From positions 15,534,640 through 15,598,639 of the forward strand of contig NC_058342.1 of NCBI RefSeq assembly GCF_905475395.1: a DNA stretch of 64,000 bases. The letters are read 5' to 3'. Position numbers and translations under genes: made by a program. The DNA is from Chrysoperla carnea. Taxonomy: Eukaryota; Arthropoda; Insecta; Neuroptera; Chrysopidae. Shown here piece after piece: positions 51,840 to 62,599 of the stretch. Below the pieces are notes generated by a model, which saw only the letters and a program-made list of their open reading frames with translations, made no database searches and was not told the origin of the DNA. The number at the start of each line of letters is the position of its first letter. Positions within the stretch are counted from its first letter, which is position 1.

Positions 51840-52520
51840 TTAAAAATTATTTTTCAACAAATTTTTTAAAATCATTCGAAAGTAAGTATATTTTTTTTTG
51901 AAAATGAGCAAGACATTGGCATTCCAAACAAATTTGAAAGCAATCAGTTTTTATTAAAATTTGAAAAATTGTGTTTTTTGAAGAAAAGTAGGAGAGTGAT
52001 AAAAATTTTTGCAAAACAATATGCAAGGGCTTAAAAGAAGGCAATTATAAGTTTTCAGACGATATGAGAAAAATTTCAGTGCGATGATTACTTCAAAAGA
52101 TAATGAATTTTATATCCAGAAAAAGGTCGTACGCGATTTTTTTTATAGCTCGTTTTCAAGAAAAATAAACAAGCTCTCGAATAGTCTTAGCAAATTTATT
52201 GTAAAGTAATTTTTAAAATTTTGGTACGCCTCTAAACATTATATAAAATTTAGTGAGTTTTCAAATGAGCTCTCGAAGTTCTAAATTCGATGATTTGTCG
52301 CAGAGAGAATTTTACCTAACTTTCAAACAGCGTATTCCTGCGGATTTTAAATTCAGAAGTGTCAATTTTGCTCGGAAAGCGATTACCTTCCAAAAAAATT
52401 GTACGATAATTTTTTATAGATCATTTTCAAGAGAAATAAACAAGTTTTCGAGTGATCTAAAAAAATTTATTGTAAAATAATTGTAAAAATTTCGTTCTCC
52501 TAAACTTCATCTAAAATTTA
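51840..52520. repeat. Degenerate ~265-bp tandem repeat with a partial inverted unit
   Basis: 52150-52215 and 52417-52480 share TTTTCAAGA(A/G)AAATAAACAAG and AAATTTATTGTAAA(G/A)TAA. TTTTCAACAAATTTTTTAAAATC at 51850 resembles the reverse. Non-coding. Confidence 0.5.
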
Positions 52521-52907
52521 AGGATTACATTTATCACCCTTTCACCTGTTACATTTATTCACCTTTGGTTTTTAAACGAGCTATTTCGGTTCCAAATTCG
52601 ATAATTTTTTGCAGAGATGCAGCTGTTTGGAATTTTTATAAAATTTTCTGTAAATGCTTCAATACTTTGATTAAGTATTTGATACACAAAATATTATAGG
52701 GACAGGCGAACGAATAGTTTTTTCGAAAATAATTTCGCTTATTTTGCCACTATAATGATTAAATTAAATTTTACATGCCAAATTTCATTACATTTAGATA
52801 ATTATTTTTGGCGAAAATGGCTTAAATTAACCTAGGTAAAAACCTAAAATAGATCAAAGCCGTCACTTTGTAAGACACAGATCTTTGACGTAGAGACACC
52901 ATATTTC
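52521..52907. other. 3' flank of zinc-finger gene E
   Basis: No clear poly(A) signal close to the stop; otherwise featureless. Confidence 0.4.
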
Positions 52908-55358
52908 TTAATCCGCACTTGGAATTACGCAAATTCGATTTTTTTCAATCAATGGTTTGGTAATAATTTCTCCGATGTGAGTCTGATTATGTCGAACAAA
53001 ACTAACTTGATCAGATGATTTTTTTCCACAAATAATGCATGAAAATAGTGATTCTTCTTGATCTGGGTCGAAAGAGTCTTTAGTATTTTGTTCACTGTGC
53101 GTTTGATTATGTTTAATTAAACTGTCCCAATCACATGTTCTGAATCCACAAGTACCACATGAAAATGGTTCTTTTCGATCCTTGTCCAGAGGATCTTTGG
53201 CTCTTCGTTTGTTATGGCTTGTTAAACGTCTTTGATCCTCGAATGTTTCATCACAAAAATCACATGCGTATAATTTTTTTTCTTTGGTATGAATCCGTTT
53301 GTGTTTAGCTAAATCACTTTTGTTGCTCGATGATTTTCCACAAACATCACAAGAAAATGGTTTTTCCCCAGTATGAGCCCTCTTCAAATGTTTATTTAAA
53401 TGTTTTCCACTAACAAATTTTTTATTACAAACTTCACATGAAACTGGTTTGACTCCAGTATGAAACAATTTATGTGAAAGTAAATAGGTTTTTCTAGAAA
53501 ATGGTTTTTCACAAATATCACATACAAATGGTTTTAATCCAGTGTGACTCATTTTATGTTTATTTAAATGATCTTTTTTCCGAAATGATTTTTTACAAAT
53601 TTCACATGCAAATGGTTTTTCTCCAGTATGAATCAATCGATGCGTTTTCAAATGAACTTTATGGGCAAACTTTTTATTACAAACATCACATGAAAATGGT
53701 TTTTCTCCAGTGTGACTTCTTTTATGTCGATTCAAATGGCTTGAATTAATAAATTTTTTATCACAAAGATCACAGGAAAATGGTTTTTCTCCAGTATGAA
53801 TCAATTTATGTTTAGTTAAATGGCATTTATAAGTGAATTCTTTATTACAAGTATCACATGAAAATGGTTTTTCTCCACTTTGAATTTTTTTATACGTGCA
53901 TTTTTTCCCAGAAACATCTCTAGAAAACGGATTTTCTTCAGTATTAGTCTGTTTATCTTGAACTGAAGTATCTGGTCTATTAAATGTATTTTCAAAATCA
54001 CATGAAAATGGTTTATGAATCTGCATTTGTTGATCCTGTCTGTTGAATGTTTTTCCATAAACATCACATGAAAATGGATTTCCTCCTGTGTAAATCGACT
54101 GATTTTGTATTATACTATCTTGTCTAAATGTATTTTCATAATAATTACTAGAAAATTGTTTTTCCCCGTTTTGAATCGGCTGATATTGAACTAAACTAAC
54201 TTGTCTATTAAAGATATTATCGAAAACATTACCTGAAAATGGTTTTTCAGTAGGTTTTTTTGATATGCTCAAATCAGTAAATGTTTTTCCAGAAAGATCA
54301 AATGAAAATGGATTTTCTCCGGTATGTTGAGTTGAATTATCTTGTGTGTTAAATGATTTCTTCCAAATATCAGATGAAAATGATGTTTCTTTGTGACTTT
54401 TTTTGTGTTTAACGTAACTGCTTCGTAAACTAAATGTTTTATTACAAAATTCACATGAATAAGGTTTTTCTCCGGTGTGAATTCTTTTATGTCTCGCTAA
54501 ATGAATTTGTTGACTAAATCGTTTCTCACAAATATCACATGAAAATGGTTTTTCTCCAGTGTGTATTCTCTTATGTAAAATTAAACTTTTTCGATGGGTA
54601 AATACTTTATCACAAATATCACACGAAAACGGTTTTTCTCCAGTATGAATCCTTTTATGATTTATTAAACTGTCCTGGTGAACAAATCCTTTTTCACAAA
54701 ATTCACATGTAAATGGTTTTTCTCCACTATGACTAAGTTTATGTCTCGTTAAGTGTGATTGAATTCTAAATAATTTATTACAAATATCACACGAAAATGG
54801 TTTTTCACCACTGTGTATCCTCTGATGTTGGACTAAATGATTTTGTTGACTATATGTTTTTCCACAAATATCACATGAATACGGTTTTTCTCCGGTATGT
54901 CTCCGCTTATGTTGCACAAAAACGTCTTGTCTATTGAATGTTTTTTTACAAACCTCGCATACAAATGGTCTTTCTCCAGTGTGAATCCGTCTATGTTTAG
55001 ACAAATTACTGGCTGTAGTAAATCCTTTTTTACAGACATCACACGCAAACGGTTTTTGTCCACTATGGACCACTCTATGTTTACACAAATTACTTGAGTT
55101 ACCAAATATTTTATTACAAACTTCACATTTGTATTCACGAATTACTTTTTGTTTTGTGCTAGCACTACTCTTTTCTGGTATTTCATTTTCACTTCGCTCA
55201 TGTTCCAATTTACTTGCATTTTGTTCTTGAATTTCATTCTTAATTCGTGTATTTTCCAATGTATTATTTCCATGAACTTCTTGTATTTCATTACTTTCGT
55301 CTAAGCTTTCGCATTTCACGAATTCTGCATTCAGTTTATGTAATGAATTATTTGCCAT
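52908..55358 (-). CDS. C2H2 zinc-finger protein E, 816 aa, with a decayed central block
   Basis: Starts MANNSLHKLNAEFVKCESL. Acidic leader to residue ~75. Nine intact C2H2 fingers (about 77-325). Then roughly 170 residues in which seven or eight finger-length units keep linker and spacing residues (GEKPFS, GKTFN) but have lost most Cys and His. About ten more fingers (about 500-790) follow, the last few with unusual linkers. The frame is open throughout, so the centre decayed by substitutions and small in-frame losses rather than by stops. It likely acts in the nucleus as a DNA-binding protein with two finger modules joined by a flexible spacer. The start MANN is shared with B and D. Confidence 0.92.
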   Translation of the reverse strand: MANNSLHKLNAEFVKCESLDESNEIQEVHGNNTLENTRIKNEIQEQNASKLEHERSENEIPEKSSASTKQKVIREYKCEVCNKIFGNSSNLCKHRVVHSGQKPFACDVCKKGFTTASNLSKHRRIHTGERPFVCEVCKKTFNRQDVFVQHKRRHTGEKPYSCDICGKTYSQQNHLVQHQRIHSGEKPFSCDICNKLFRIQSHLTRHKLSHSGEKPFTCEFCEKGFVHQDSLINHKRIHTGEKPFSCDICDKVFTHRKSLILHKRIHTGEKPFSCDICEKRFSQQIHLARHKRIHTGEKPYSCEFCNKTFSLRSSYVKHKKSHKETSFSSDIWKKSFNTQDNSTQHTGENPFSFDLSGKTFTDLSISKKPTEKPFSGNVFDNIFNRQVSLVQYQPIQNGEKQFSSNYYENTFRQDSIIQNQSIYTGGNPFSCDVYGKTFNRQDQQMQIHKPFSCDFENTFNRPDTSVQDKQTNTEENPFSRDVSGKKCTYKKIQSGEKPFSCDTCNKEFTYKCHLTKHKLIHTGEKPFSCDLCDKKFINSSHLNRHKRSHTGEKPFSCDVCNKKFAHKVHLKTHRLIHTGEKPFACEICKKSFRKKDHLNKHKMSHTGLKPFVCDICEKPFSRKTYLLSHKLFHTGVKPVSCEVCNKKFVSGKHLNKHLKRAHTGEKPFSCDVCGKSSSNKSDLAKHKRIHTKEKKLYACDFCDETFEDQRRLTSHNKRRAKDPLDKDRKEPFSCGTCGFRTCDWDSLIKHNQTHSEQNTKDSFDPDQEESLFSCIICGKKSSDQVSFVRHNQTHIGEIITKPLIEKNRICVIPSAD

Positions 55359-55569
55359 TTTCTTTATATTTTATGTATTTTTCGTACTTTTGATTATACT
55401 ACAACACGACGCCATACGTATATTGATTTCATTATTTTGCTTATAAAATGAGGAATATGTCATTCACAGACATCGAAATATAAATATAAAAGTAGACTGA
55501 CAAATATATTATGCTCTTAGATCATATATTTTAAATAGATGAGCCCAGCGTATACCAAGTATGTATAAC

Positions 55570-56084
55570 AGGTTGGCTGATAAGTCCCCGGTCTGACACA
55601 TAGATGGCGTCGCTAGTATTAAATGCATATTATTTTTATATAGTACCAACCTTCAAATGATTCGTGTCAAAATTTGACGTCTGTAAGTCAATTAGTTTGT
55701 GAGATAGAGCGTCTTTTGTGAAGCAACTTTTGTTATTGTGAAAAAAATGGAAAAAATGGAATTTCGTGTTTTGATAAAATACTGTTTTCTGAAGGGAAAA
55801 AATACAGAGTCCGGAAACTCATTATCAAGCCAAGTTTTTGCTTCCACTGTATTTTTTCCCTTCAGAAAACAGTATTTTATCAAAACACGAAATTCCTTTT
55901 TTTCCATTTTTTTCACAATAACAAAAGTTGCTTCACAAAAGACGCTCTATCTCACAAACTAATTGACTTACAGACGTCAAATTTTGACACGAATCATTTG
56001 AAGGTTGGTACTATATAAAAATAATATGCATTTAATACTAGCGACGCCATCTATGTGTCAGACCGGGGACTTATCAGCCAACCT
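55570..56084. mobile_element. Palindromic (fold-back) mariner
   Basis: Two ~240-bp arms, each starting AGGTTGGCTGATAAGTCCCC (a mellifera-type mariner end), face each other around a spacer of about 35 bp. Each arm includes the 5' UTR and transposase start; the left encodes MEKMEFRVLIKYCFLKGKNT and the right a one-residue variant continuing VEAKTWLDNEFPDS into the spacer. Arms differ at only a few bases. No full transposase. Confidence 0.92.
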
Positions 56085-56559
56085 ATTATTTTGGCTTCAC
56101 AAACGATTAATATTGTTAGATAATTTTGTATTAATTCTATGAAAAAAATTTTTAAAAATGGTAATTTGTACAAAATATACTGTTTTAACTTTATTTAAAA
56201 GTGGTATAATCTTATTTTAAATATGCATCAGAGTATTATGTTGTATATTAAGACATGCTTATTATAGCTATGCTTCGGCATGTGTTATCCTTGTCAATCT
56301 ACTTTGAGACGTGGTTCTCACTCTGTTAACAATTCCAGTAGTGTATTTTCAAAGATTATGCTGTTCTTGATCAATTTAATCATCAAGTGAAATCAATTTA
56401 GTGTCGCCCGGAAATATCCTACAGTTTGATGTCCCTAAAGTATATTAAAACTGTGGGACTACTGAAGCTCATTGGAAGCAAAGCAGGTATAATAGATAAT
56501 ACTGGTCGCAGCTTAAAATATGTTATGACTTACTCCTAACTCAAATGTAATGTAATGTA
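56085..56559. other. Intergenic, nothing recognised
   Basis: No supported gene or repeat. Confidence 0.4.
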
Positions 56560-57422
56560 CAGGGCGTTCTGTTATTAACTGCAGATCGTTGGCCTACAGA
56601 ATAAGCTCATAAAGACGAACAAAAAAGCTCTTTACCAAATTTCGATCTGAGGCCAGATTCGGGAGATGTGCCTATGGGAAAATAGAAAGATTTATGAATT
56701 CACAAACCTATCAAATTCATTAAATTAGTAGGTGTCACTTAGAGGATACTATCATAAAACAATAATTGATTTAATTGGGTAGTGAATACTAAAAAAAATA
56801 TTTTGTTGTTATTATTTATAAAGAAAACAAAAATATAAATCACCAATAGCCAGTTAGATGTGGGAGGTATCAAATTATACATTAATATAGGTACGGGGCA
56901 GGGGGGAATAAATTGTGTTATACAGAACACAAAATCTTAAACATTGTATCACTTTACAACGTCAACACACAACATACATACTTTGGTTTGTCTCGGTGTA
57001 TGTGTATCTCAGCATATATTTATCAAAACGGACAATTGTCCGTCTTGCCAAATATATGCCTAACGTATGTGATATGCGCACGATTAGTTGCGTACAACAC
57101 TTAATTTACCAAGAAACGTAGTGTAGGTTTTAATGGGTTAGTTTTTATTATAACAAAAGTAGCCAAATAGAGTCTTTTTGTAATAATTTTTCATTTAGAG
57201 ACGCCTTCCACTATGATAAAACACATCCTCTCTTTAAGTAGTATCTTATTGGTTTCATTCAAAATGTTATTGAACTGTGATTCGCTAAAGATATATTAAT
57301 TTATTTTGTTAATTATCTCGCAAAGTTGGCCTCATATCCAAAAGTGGAAAATAACTTTTTCCTTCGTCTTTATGAACTTATTCTGCAGGATAACGATCTA
57401 CAGTTAATAACAGAACGCCCTG
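56560..57422. mobile_element. TA-flanked element with ~60-bp inverted ends
   Basis: Ends CAGGGCGTTCTGTTATTAAC ... GTTAATAACAGAACGCCCTG, arms alike through AATAAG(C/T)TCATAAAGACGAA, flanked by TA on both sides. 863 bp, no transposase frame. Tc1/mariner-type by target. Confidence 0.85.
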
Positions 57423-58180
57423 TATACTGAAAAATTACTCTGCTGTACACAGAAATAGGGTATTCTACTATTTTTGAGAAAGTACTTCAAAATGTTGATT
57501 TTGCTAATAAAAAGCCAGCAAAAATTTATTTCAGAAAAATAGACACGCTTTCTTGCAAAAAACTTAAATTAAATTTTAAACCTTTTTTAAATTGTCAAAA
57601 ACGCGGGCTTCCAATTTGATGACGTAATATCGGGATCATTACACGAAATAACACAAATAAGTTTGACAGATGTATTCATAGACATCTGATTATATTAATA
57701 TAAATACTTACTATCTATGGATATATTATACCCAGCTGTCTACACTGAACTAATTGATGACCTATGGCTCATACCGATATGACATCACAGCAAGACTTGC
57801 TCGCGTTTAACTGTATATCATGTGATATACAGTTTAAAAATAACGATTTTTAATTTTAAAATTATAAAATAAAAATGTGCTTTTATGACTCGAAATCAGA
57901 ATATTTAAGTATATTTTTACATAAATTTTAACTTTTTTCAAATTTCATAATTTATTTTTGACTAACGATAATGCCTATAATACTATTACAAAAATAAAGG
58001 TACTGTGGTGTTAACAATTAATCCGATAATATAAATAATCTGTCGTTATAAAATTAATGTGATAAAATGAATAAAAAATATTTTGTATCTTTGTCGAACT
58101 TATTACTGTCTGTCCGAAACAATAATGAAGCGTAATTGAAATAAAAATATCTATTACTAGCGGCGTCTATCCTTTATATA
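57423..58180. other. Intergenic, one weak repeat
   Basis: 58040-58165 resembles 44110-44225 (TAATGTGATAAAATG, TTATTGCTGTC / TTACTGTCTGTC). Otherwise nothing. Confidence 0.4.
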
Positions 58181-58182
58181 TC

Positions 58183-58487
58183 CATGAAGGTTATAGAACA
58201 GGAGAAAGATCGCTATGTACTAAAGCATTTGCGTACCTGTTTCTAAAAATTTGTAAAATTTATAGTTCATTTTTAAGCCACCAGCCACGCTGTCATCAAG
58301 AAGTAGTATCTGTGAAGTTAGCTGTTGTTGTTAGCATAATGTACAAATTGATATATCATTTGAAATTAGCGCACAACAGCCCGCTTTTATTGATACTACG
58401 TATTGATCGCAGCGCCTCACTTATTTTATCCATACTTCGGGGACAATATTTTCTATAGCGATCGTTCTCCTGCCTATATGCTTCATG
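58183..58487 (+). mobile_element. CATG MITE, copy at 58.2 kb
   Basis: Ends CATGAAGGTTATAGAACAGG ... CCTATATGCTTCATG. About 305 bp. Flanks ATATATC / ATATATCT suggest a 7-8-bp duplication. Very similar inside to the next copy. Confidence 0.8.
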
Positions 58488-58499
58488 ATATATCTATAG

Positions 58500-58804
58500 C
58501 ATGAAGTATGTAGAACAGGAGAAAGATCGCTATGTACTAAAGCATTAGCGTACCTGTCCCTAAAAATTTGTAGAATTTATAGTTCATTTTTCAGCCACCA
58601 GTCGCGCTGTCAACAAGAAGTAGTATCTGTGAAGTTAGCTGTTGTTGTTAGCATAATGTACAAATTGATATATCATTTGAAATTAGCGCACAACAGCCCG
58701 CTTTTATTGATACTACATATTGATCGCAGCGCCTCACTTATTTTATACATATTTTGGGGACAATATTTTCTATAGCGATCGTTCTCCTGTTCTACATACT
58801 TCAT
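58500..58804 (+). mobile_element. CATG MITE, copy at 58.5 kb
   Basis: Ends CATGAAGTATGTAGAACAGG ... CCTGTTCTACATACTTCATG, with exact ATCTATAG on both sides (immediately before and after). It lies 12 bp from the preceding copy, same orientation. Confidence 0.9.
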
Positions 58805-58974
58805 GATCTATAGGACCACCATATTGAAATATGGAGGCTATGGAGGGTAGAGGGAAGGAACATAATCTCTGTGTTAAAAAAGTGACCCTTTAAATTGAAT
58901 CAAATTAAGATGTCATTGGTGTTCCACAACATATAAACATAAAAGTAATAAAATAGAACCGTAATGTGGCCATG

Positions 58975-59140
58975 CAAACGGCTCGTCTGTCTTTTATTAA
59001 TTTTATGAAATACACAGACATGCACGTGTTTATACAATTATTCAAAATATTAATACAGCGCTTTGTCAGGCTGAGAAATAGAAAGGGAAGACGGTCTCTT
59101 TTTTAGCAGTCAATAATTCCTTTATTGCGTTTCCTATGCT
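58975..59140 (-). repeat. Second copy of the 49.2-kb dispersed repeat
   Basis: Reverse complement of 49166-49310 with moderate divergence. Confidence 0.65.
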
Positions 59141-59302
59141 TTTAAGCCCCTTTGTAATATATAATCTCTTTGATATAAATACAGTTATGTATATACATGA
59201 ATGCACATCATATAACTCGTATCTTGAATCTTTTTATCTTGTATACATATACTTACACTCCGCAGCTTCGCTACAAATTCTCCGCTACACGATATTCGCG
59301 AT

Positions 59303-59337
59303 CATGGAGATTATAAAGACTCTTTATAACCTCCATG
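59303..59337. mobile_element. 35-bp TIR-only CATG element
   Basis: CATGGAGATTATAAAGAC joins its own inverted partner TCTTTATAACCTCCATG with no interior. Exact 8-bp TTCGCGAT lies on each side (59295-59302, 59338-59345). The ends match the CATG MITE family. Confidence 0.88.
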
Positions 59338-59440
59338 TTCGCGATTAACAAATCTCGTGGCGCTGCCAAGTGGACTTCTGTAGAAACACTAAGAGTGATT
59401 GTTTACAATTGATCTGACGTTTTGTTTACATTTTGGAAAA

Positions 59441-60852
59441 ATGAATAAATTAAAACAAATCAAATATTGGTGTGTAAGGAGTATCCAAAAACAAATTTGG
59501 ATAGTGTAAGCTTTCACCTTTTTCCATCAGACGAAAATTTTAAGCAATCTTGGCTCTTTAATTTGAAAATTAAAGAGTGCAAGCGCAGCATGCGAGTATG
59601 CAGTGAGCATTTCAAAAAAGAGGATTTCACTTTATAGGTAAGAATAAATTTTATAAATGAATAAAAATGATTGATAACAACATCTACAATGGTACGATAA
59701 ATTTTTAGATTGAAACACAGTGTTGAAACGACTGAAAGCCATTGCGATTCCAACAGTTTGCCCTGTACTCTTTTGACCGAGAAAAAACGAAATAAGCGAT
59801 AATCTGATGAAAGAGCTGAACGAGCTGCAAAAAGAACGAAAGTAATCGAAAATTATGTGTAAAATCAAAATTCCTTAATTGAATTTAAAATTTTTTTTAG
59901 ATTTTTCAACTTAGTTTCATAACCTCACATTATAATTATTTTTGTGAAGTTCCAGGTTACGTAATGAACGCGTTATTCGATCTATATCTTGCATTTTTTA
60001 ATTAAAAATAGCAAGCTTATCAATTCTAGTTTCAGAAAAAAACAGAAGGAATAACTCCCACGGATGAAGAGATTGAGTGGCTGAGCTCGAGAATGTCACA
60101 CCAGTGTCTTTGGATAAATGGACACGAGTTGATGAGGATATGTTGAAATATATTCAACCAAGACCAGAATCAGCCGATAAAGCATACCATCAGAGGAAAT
60201 GTTTTCCCAGAAGAATTTGGCTCTTGATAAAATAATCATTTCCGACAAGCGGTTGAATACTTTGACGGGTATCCCAAGTTTTAACATTTTGAATGGCATG
60301 GAACAGTGCTTGCGCGCTACGGGACAAGAATCTTCGAGGAAATCAAGATGTTTGTCGATTCGGCATAAAATTATGCTTGTCCTAACGATTCTAAAAATTA
60401 ATTTGACGTACTCGGCTGTTGCTGTATTTTTCGTTGGCACCGTCGGGATTAATTACATTCATTAGTAAAGCTTTTGGCGGCAGAGCCTCTCACAAGCAAA
60501 TTGTTTTGTATTCTAATATACTCGACGAGCTATCACCTGGAGATGCGGTTATGGTTGATAAAGGATTTCTTATTGATAAAGAATGTGCGCAACGAGATTT
60601 GAAATTGATCAGGTCCCCCATTTTAAAGTAAAAGATACCATTTACACTTCAGAGGCTCTTGAGATTGCAATAATTGCTGCAGCTCGTGTCCACGTTGAAA
60701 GGACAATTCAAAGAATGAAAATATTTAAAATTTTCAAGAGCGTCATTCCTTTCCATTTGAAAGCATACGTGGATTGCATTTCAATTGTAATTGCTGCTAT
60801 GATCAATTTGTCAAGTCCAATTTTAGGCGACGATAAGTTCTACAAAACTTGA
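59441..60852 (+). pseudogene. ISL2EU/Harbinger-type transposase relic (THAP + DDE)
   Basis: 59473-59634 encodes most of a THAP domain: CKEYPKTNLDSVSFHLFP, W, then MRVCSEHFKKEDF, with a frame break before the first Cys; TAGGTAAG follows. 60199-60465 gives the pre-catalytic region (KRLNTLTGIPSFNIL, KIMLVLTILKINLTYSAVAVF). 60419-60631 gives APSGLITFISKAFGGRASHK and VMVDKGFLI (second catalytic Asp). 60583-60852 gives AAARVHVERTIQRMKIFKIF (catalytic Glu) and MINLSSPIL. The HTH segment and first Asp are deleted near 60430, and frames change at least three times. THAP followed by a DDE_4-type nuclease is the ISL2EU arrangement. Non-functional. Confidence 0.82.
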
Positions 60853-61130
60853 AACATAAAAATTATCTCATTATGAAATATATCGATGCTACTGATGTTA
60901 TCAGTAATTTACTGACTATTGATTTTTTACACATAGTTGTACGGAATATTTAAATATTGAAATTATATTCTAAATTATGTTATGTCACTAAAAAATGTTA
61001 AAATTATGTTACTAAGAATAAACCACTTATTTCTAAATAAAAAAAATTAATTCCAATTCTAAAAATTTATTTATTAATTCCAATTAACAAAACAAAATTT
61101 GTTTCAAATAAATCATACAAACCTAATTTT
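60853..61130. other. Spacer between the convergent ISL2EU frames
   Basis: AT-rich; no feature seen. Confidence 0.4.
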
Positions 61131-61790
61131 TATACCATGTATATATGAAATATACATAGTATATTAAGTTTCGTCCCAAGTTTGTAACGCTTAAAAATAT
61201 TGATGCTACGAACAAAATTTTGGTATAGGTGTTCATAGAATCACCTAATTAATCCATTTCCGGTTGTCCGTCCGTCCGTCCGTCTGTGGACACGATAACT
61301 CAAAAACGAAAAAAGATATCGATCTGAAATTTTTACAGCGTACTCAGAACGTAAAAAGTCAGGTCAAGTTCGTAAATGAACATCATAGGTCAATTGGGTC
61401 TTGGGTCCGTAGGACCCATCTTGTAAACCGTTAGAGATAGAACAAAAGTTTAAATGTAAAAAATGTTGCTTATAAAAAAATAAAAAACTTTTGTTTGAAA
61501 CATTTTTTTGTAAACATCACTGTTTACCCACGAGGGCGTTAATTAGGTGCAAATTTTATAGTATGTATTAATATAGGAATATCAAAGTGAATATCTTTTG
61601 TTATTTTCGCGACGTCAAAAAAACAAACGATTGCGCATCAACACTTGCGCATTATATGAGAATATCAGTTAAATATGTCAGATATGTATGTATGTGAAAT
61701 GTGACAGAGTTATCAACACTGCCTATACATGGTATTTCAACAATTAACTCAGTCAATTGTTTGTTTTCACTTGTTTTCAGTAGTTTTATT
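61131..61790 (+). repeat. Dispersed repeat (ACCATGTATATATG family), copy 3
   Basis: The fullest copy: ACCATGTATATATGAAATAT, the GTCCGTCCGTCCGTCTGTGG tetramer run, CCATCTTGTAAACCGTTAGAG, TTTACCCACGAGGGCG, then CAATTAACTCAGTCAATTG. Inserted between the two ISL2EU genes. Non-coding. Confidence 0.75.
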
Positions 61791-61869
61791 TCACAGCCAC
61801 AATTTCTTTAATACATAAGTCGATTATTCTATAAATGGCACAATTAGAAAAATCAAACTATCAAAAATT

Positions 61870-62579
61870 TCACTTTTTCGGAGTCAGTTTTTCTAAAAAT
61901 GGCAACAATTTATAAAAGTACGCAACAGTGAGATCTTTTACTAATTGAAGAGCATATTCACCATCATATGAGACAGGCAAAATGAACATCGAATCATCGA
62001 AAGAAGAATAAACAATAAAATGGCATTCAGGCAGATTGAGAAGAAACATACCAAGCTGCATTTGATCATGATACACACTACATTGGTTCACATTAAATTG
62101 TACAACACCTCCCTCTTCGATATAAATTAAATGATTTTGCATGTCCCTGGCAACTAAAATAGCTGTTTTTGATTTTCCTGAAACCGGTTCACCTCGATCA
62201 AAATCGATGGCCATACAACACCATCCGGACTGAAGCCTGGCCACGGCATTTCAGGTCTCACTACCAGTCCCAAATGCACAACATTGCTGTCAGAAAATGT
62301 TTTCTCATACTTTAAAATCGCTTTTTTCTCATTTATCACTCCGTGAAGGGTGTTGGCATTTCCTCGAAAGCAACTGAAAAACGTGGAATTGGTTTTTTTC
62401 TCCCAATTTGAATTCTTATTCTTGAGGTATGTACGAATATTACAACAAATTCTACCGATGATTCTTTTCTGTCTCTCTGATTTCCATTCTTCATTGCACT
62501 GACCCGTTGTTCCCAAACATATTTCAAGTGCTCTCTCCGGTGTAAGGCACACTTCAGTTTCGTAGAAATTAGTCTTCAT
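61870..62579 (-). pseudogene. YqaJ-type exonuclease gene of the ISL2EU relic, frameshifted
   Basis: Two overlapping minus-strand frames (62154-62579, 61870-62244) together cover a YqaJ (lambda-exonuclease-like) domain: EEWKSERQKRIIGR at the N-side, GNANTLHGVINEKKAILKYE, GLVVRPEMPWPGFSPDGVVW with the metal-binding Asp, LIEVNR where E-x-K is expected (Lys replaced), then after the frameshift QCSVYHDQMQLGMFLL and FIVYSS. ISL2EU transposons carry such a nuclease as a second gene, here convergent with the transposase. The frameshift and missing Lys make it inactive. Confidence 0.8.
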
Positions 62580-62599
62580 CGTCCAAAAGAATATTTAGC

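Noticed and set aside
61270-61300. GTCC tetramer run as a possible telomere- or CRISPR-like repeat
   Set aside because: Only about four units, inside a dispersed repeat; no spacers and a eukaryotic context.
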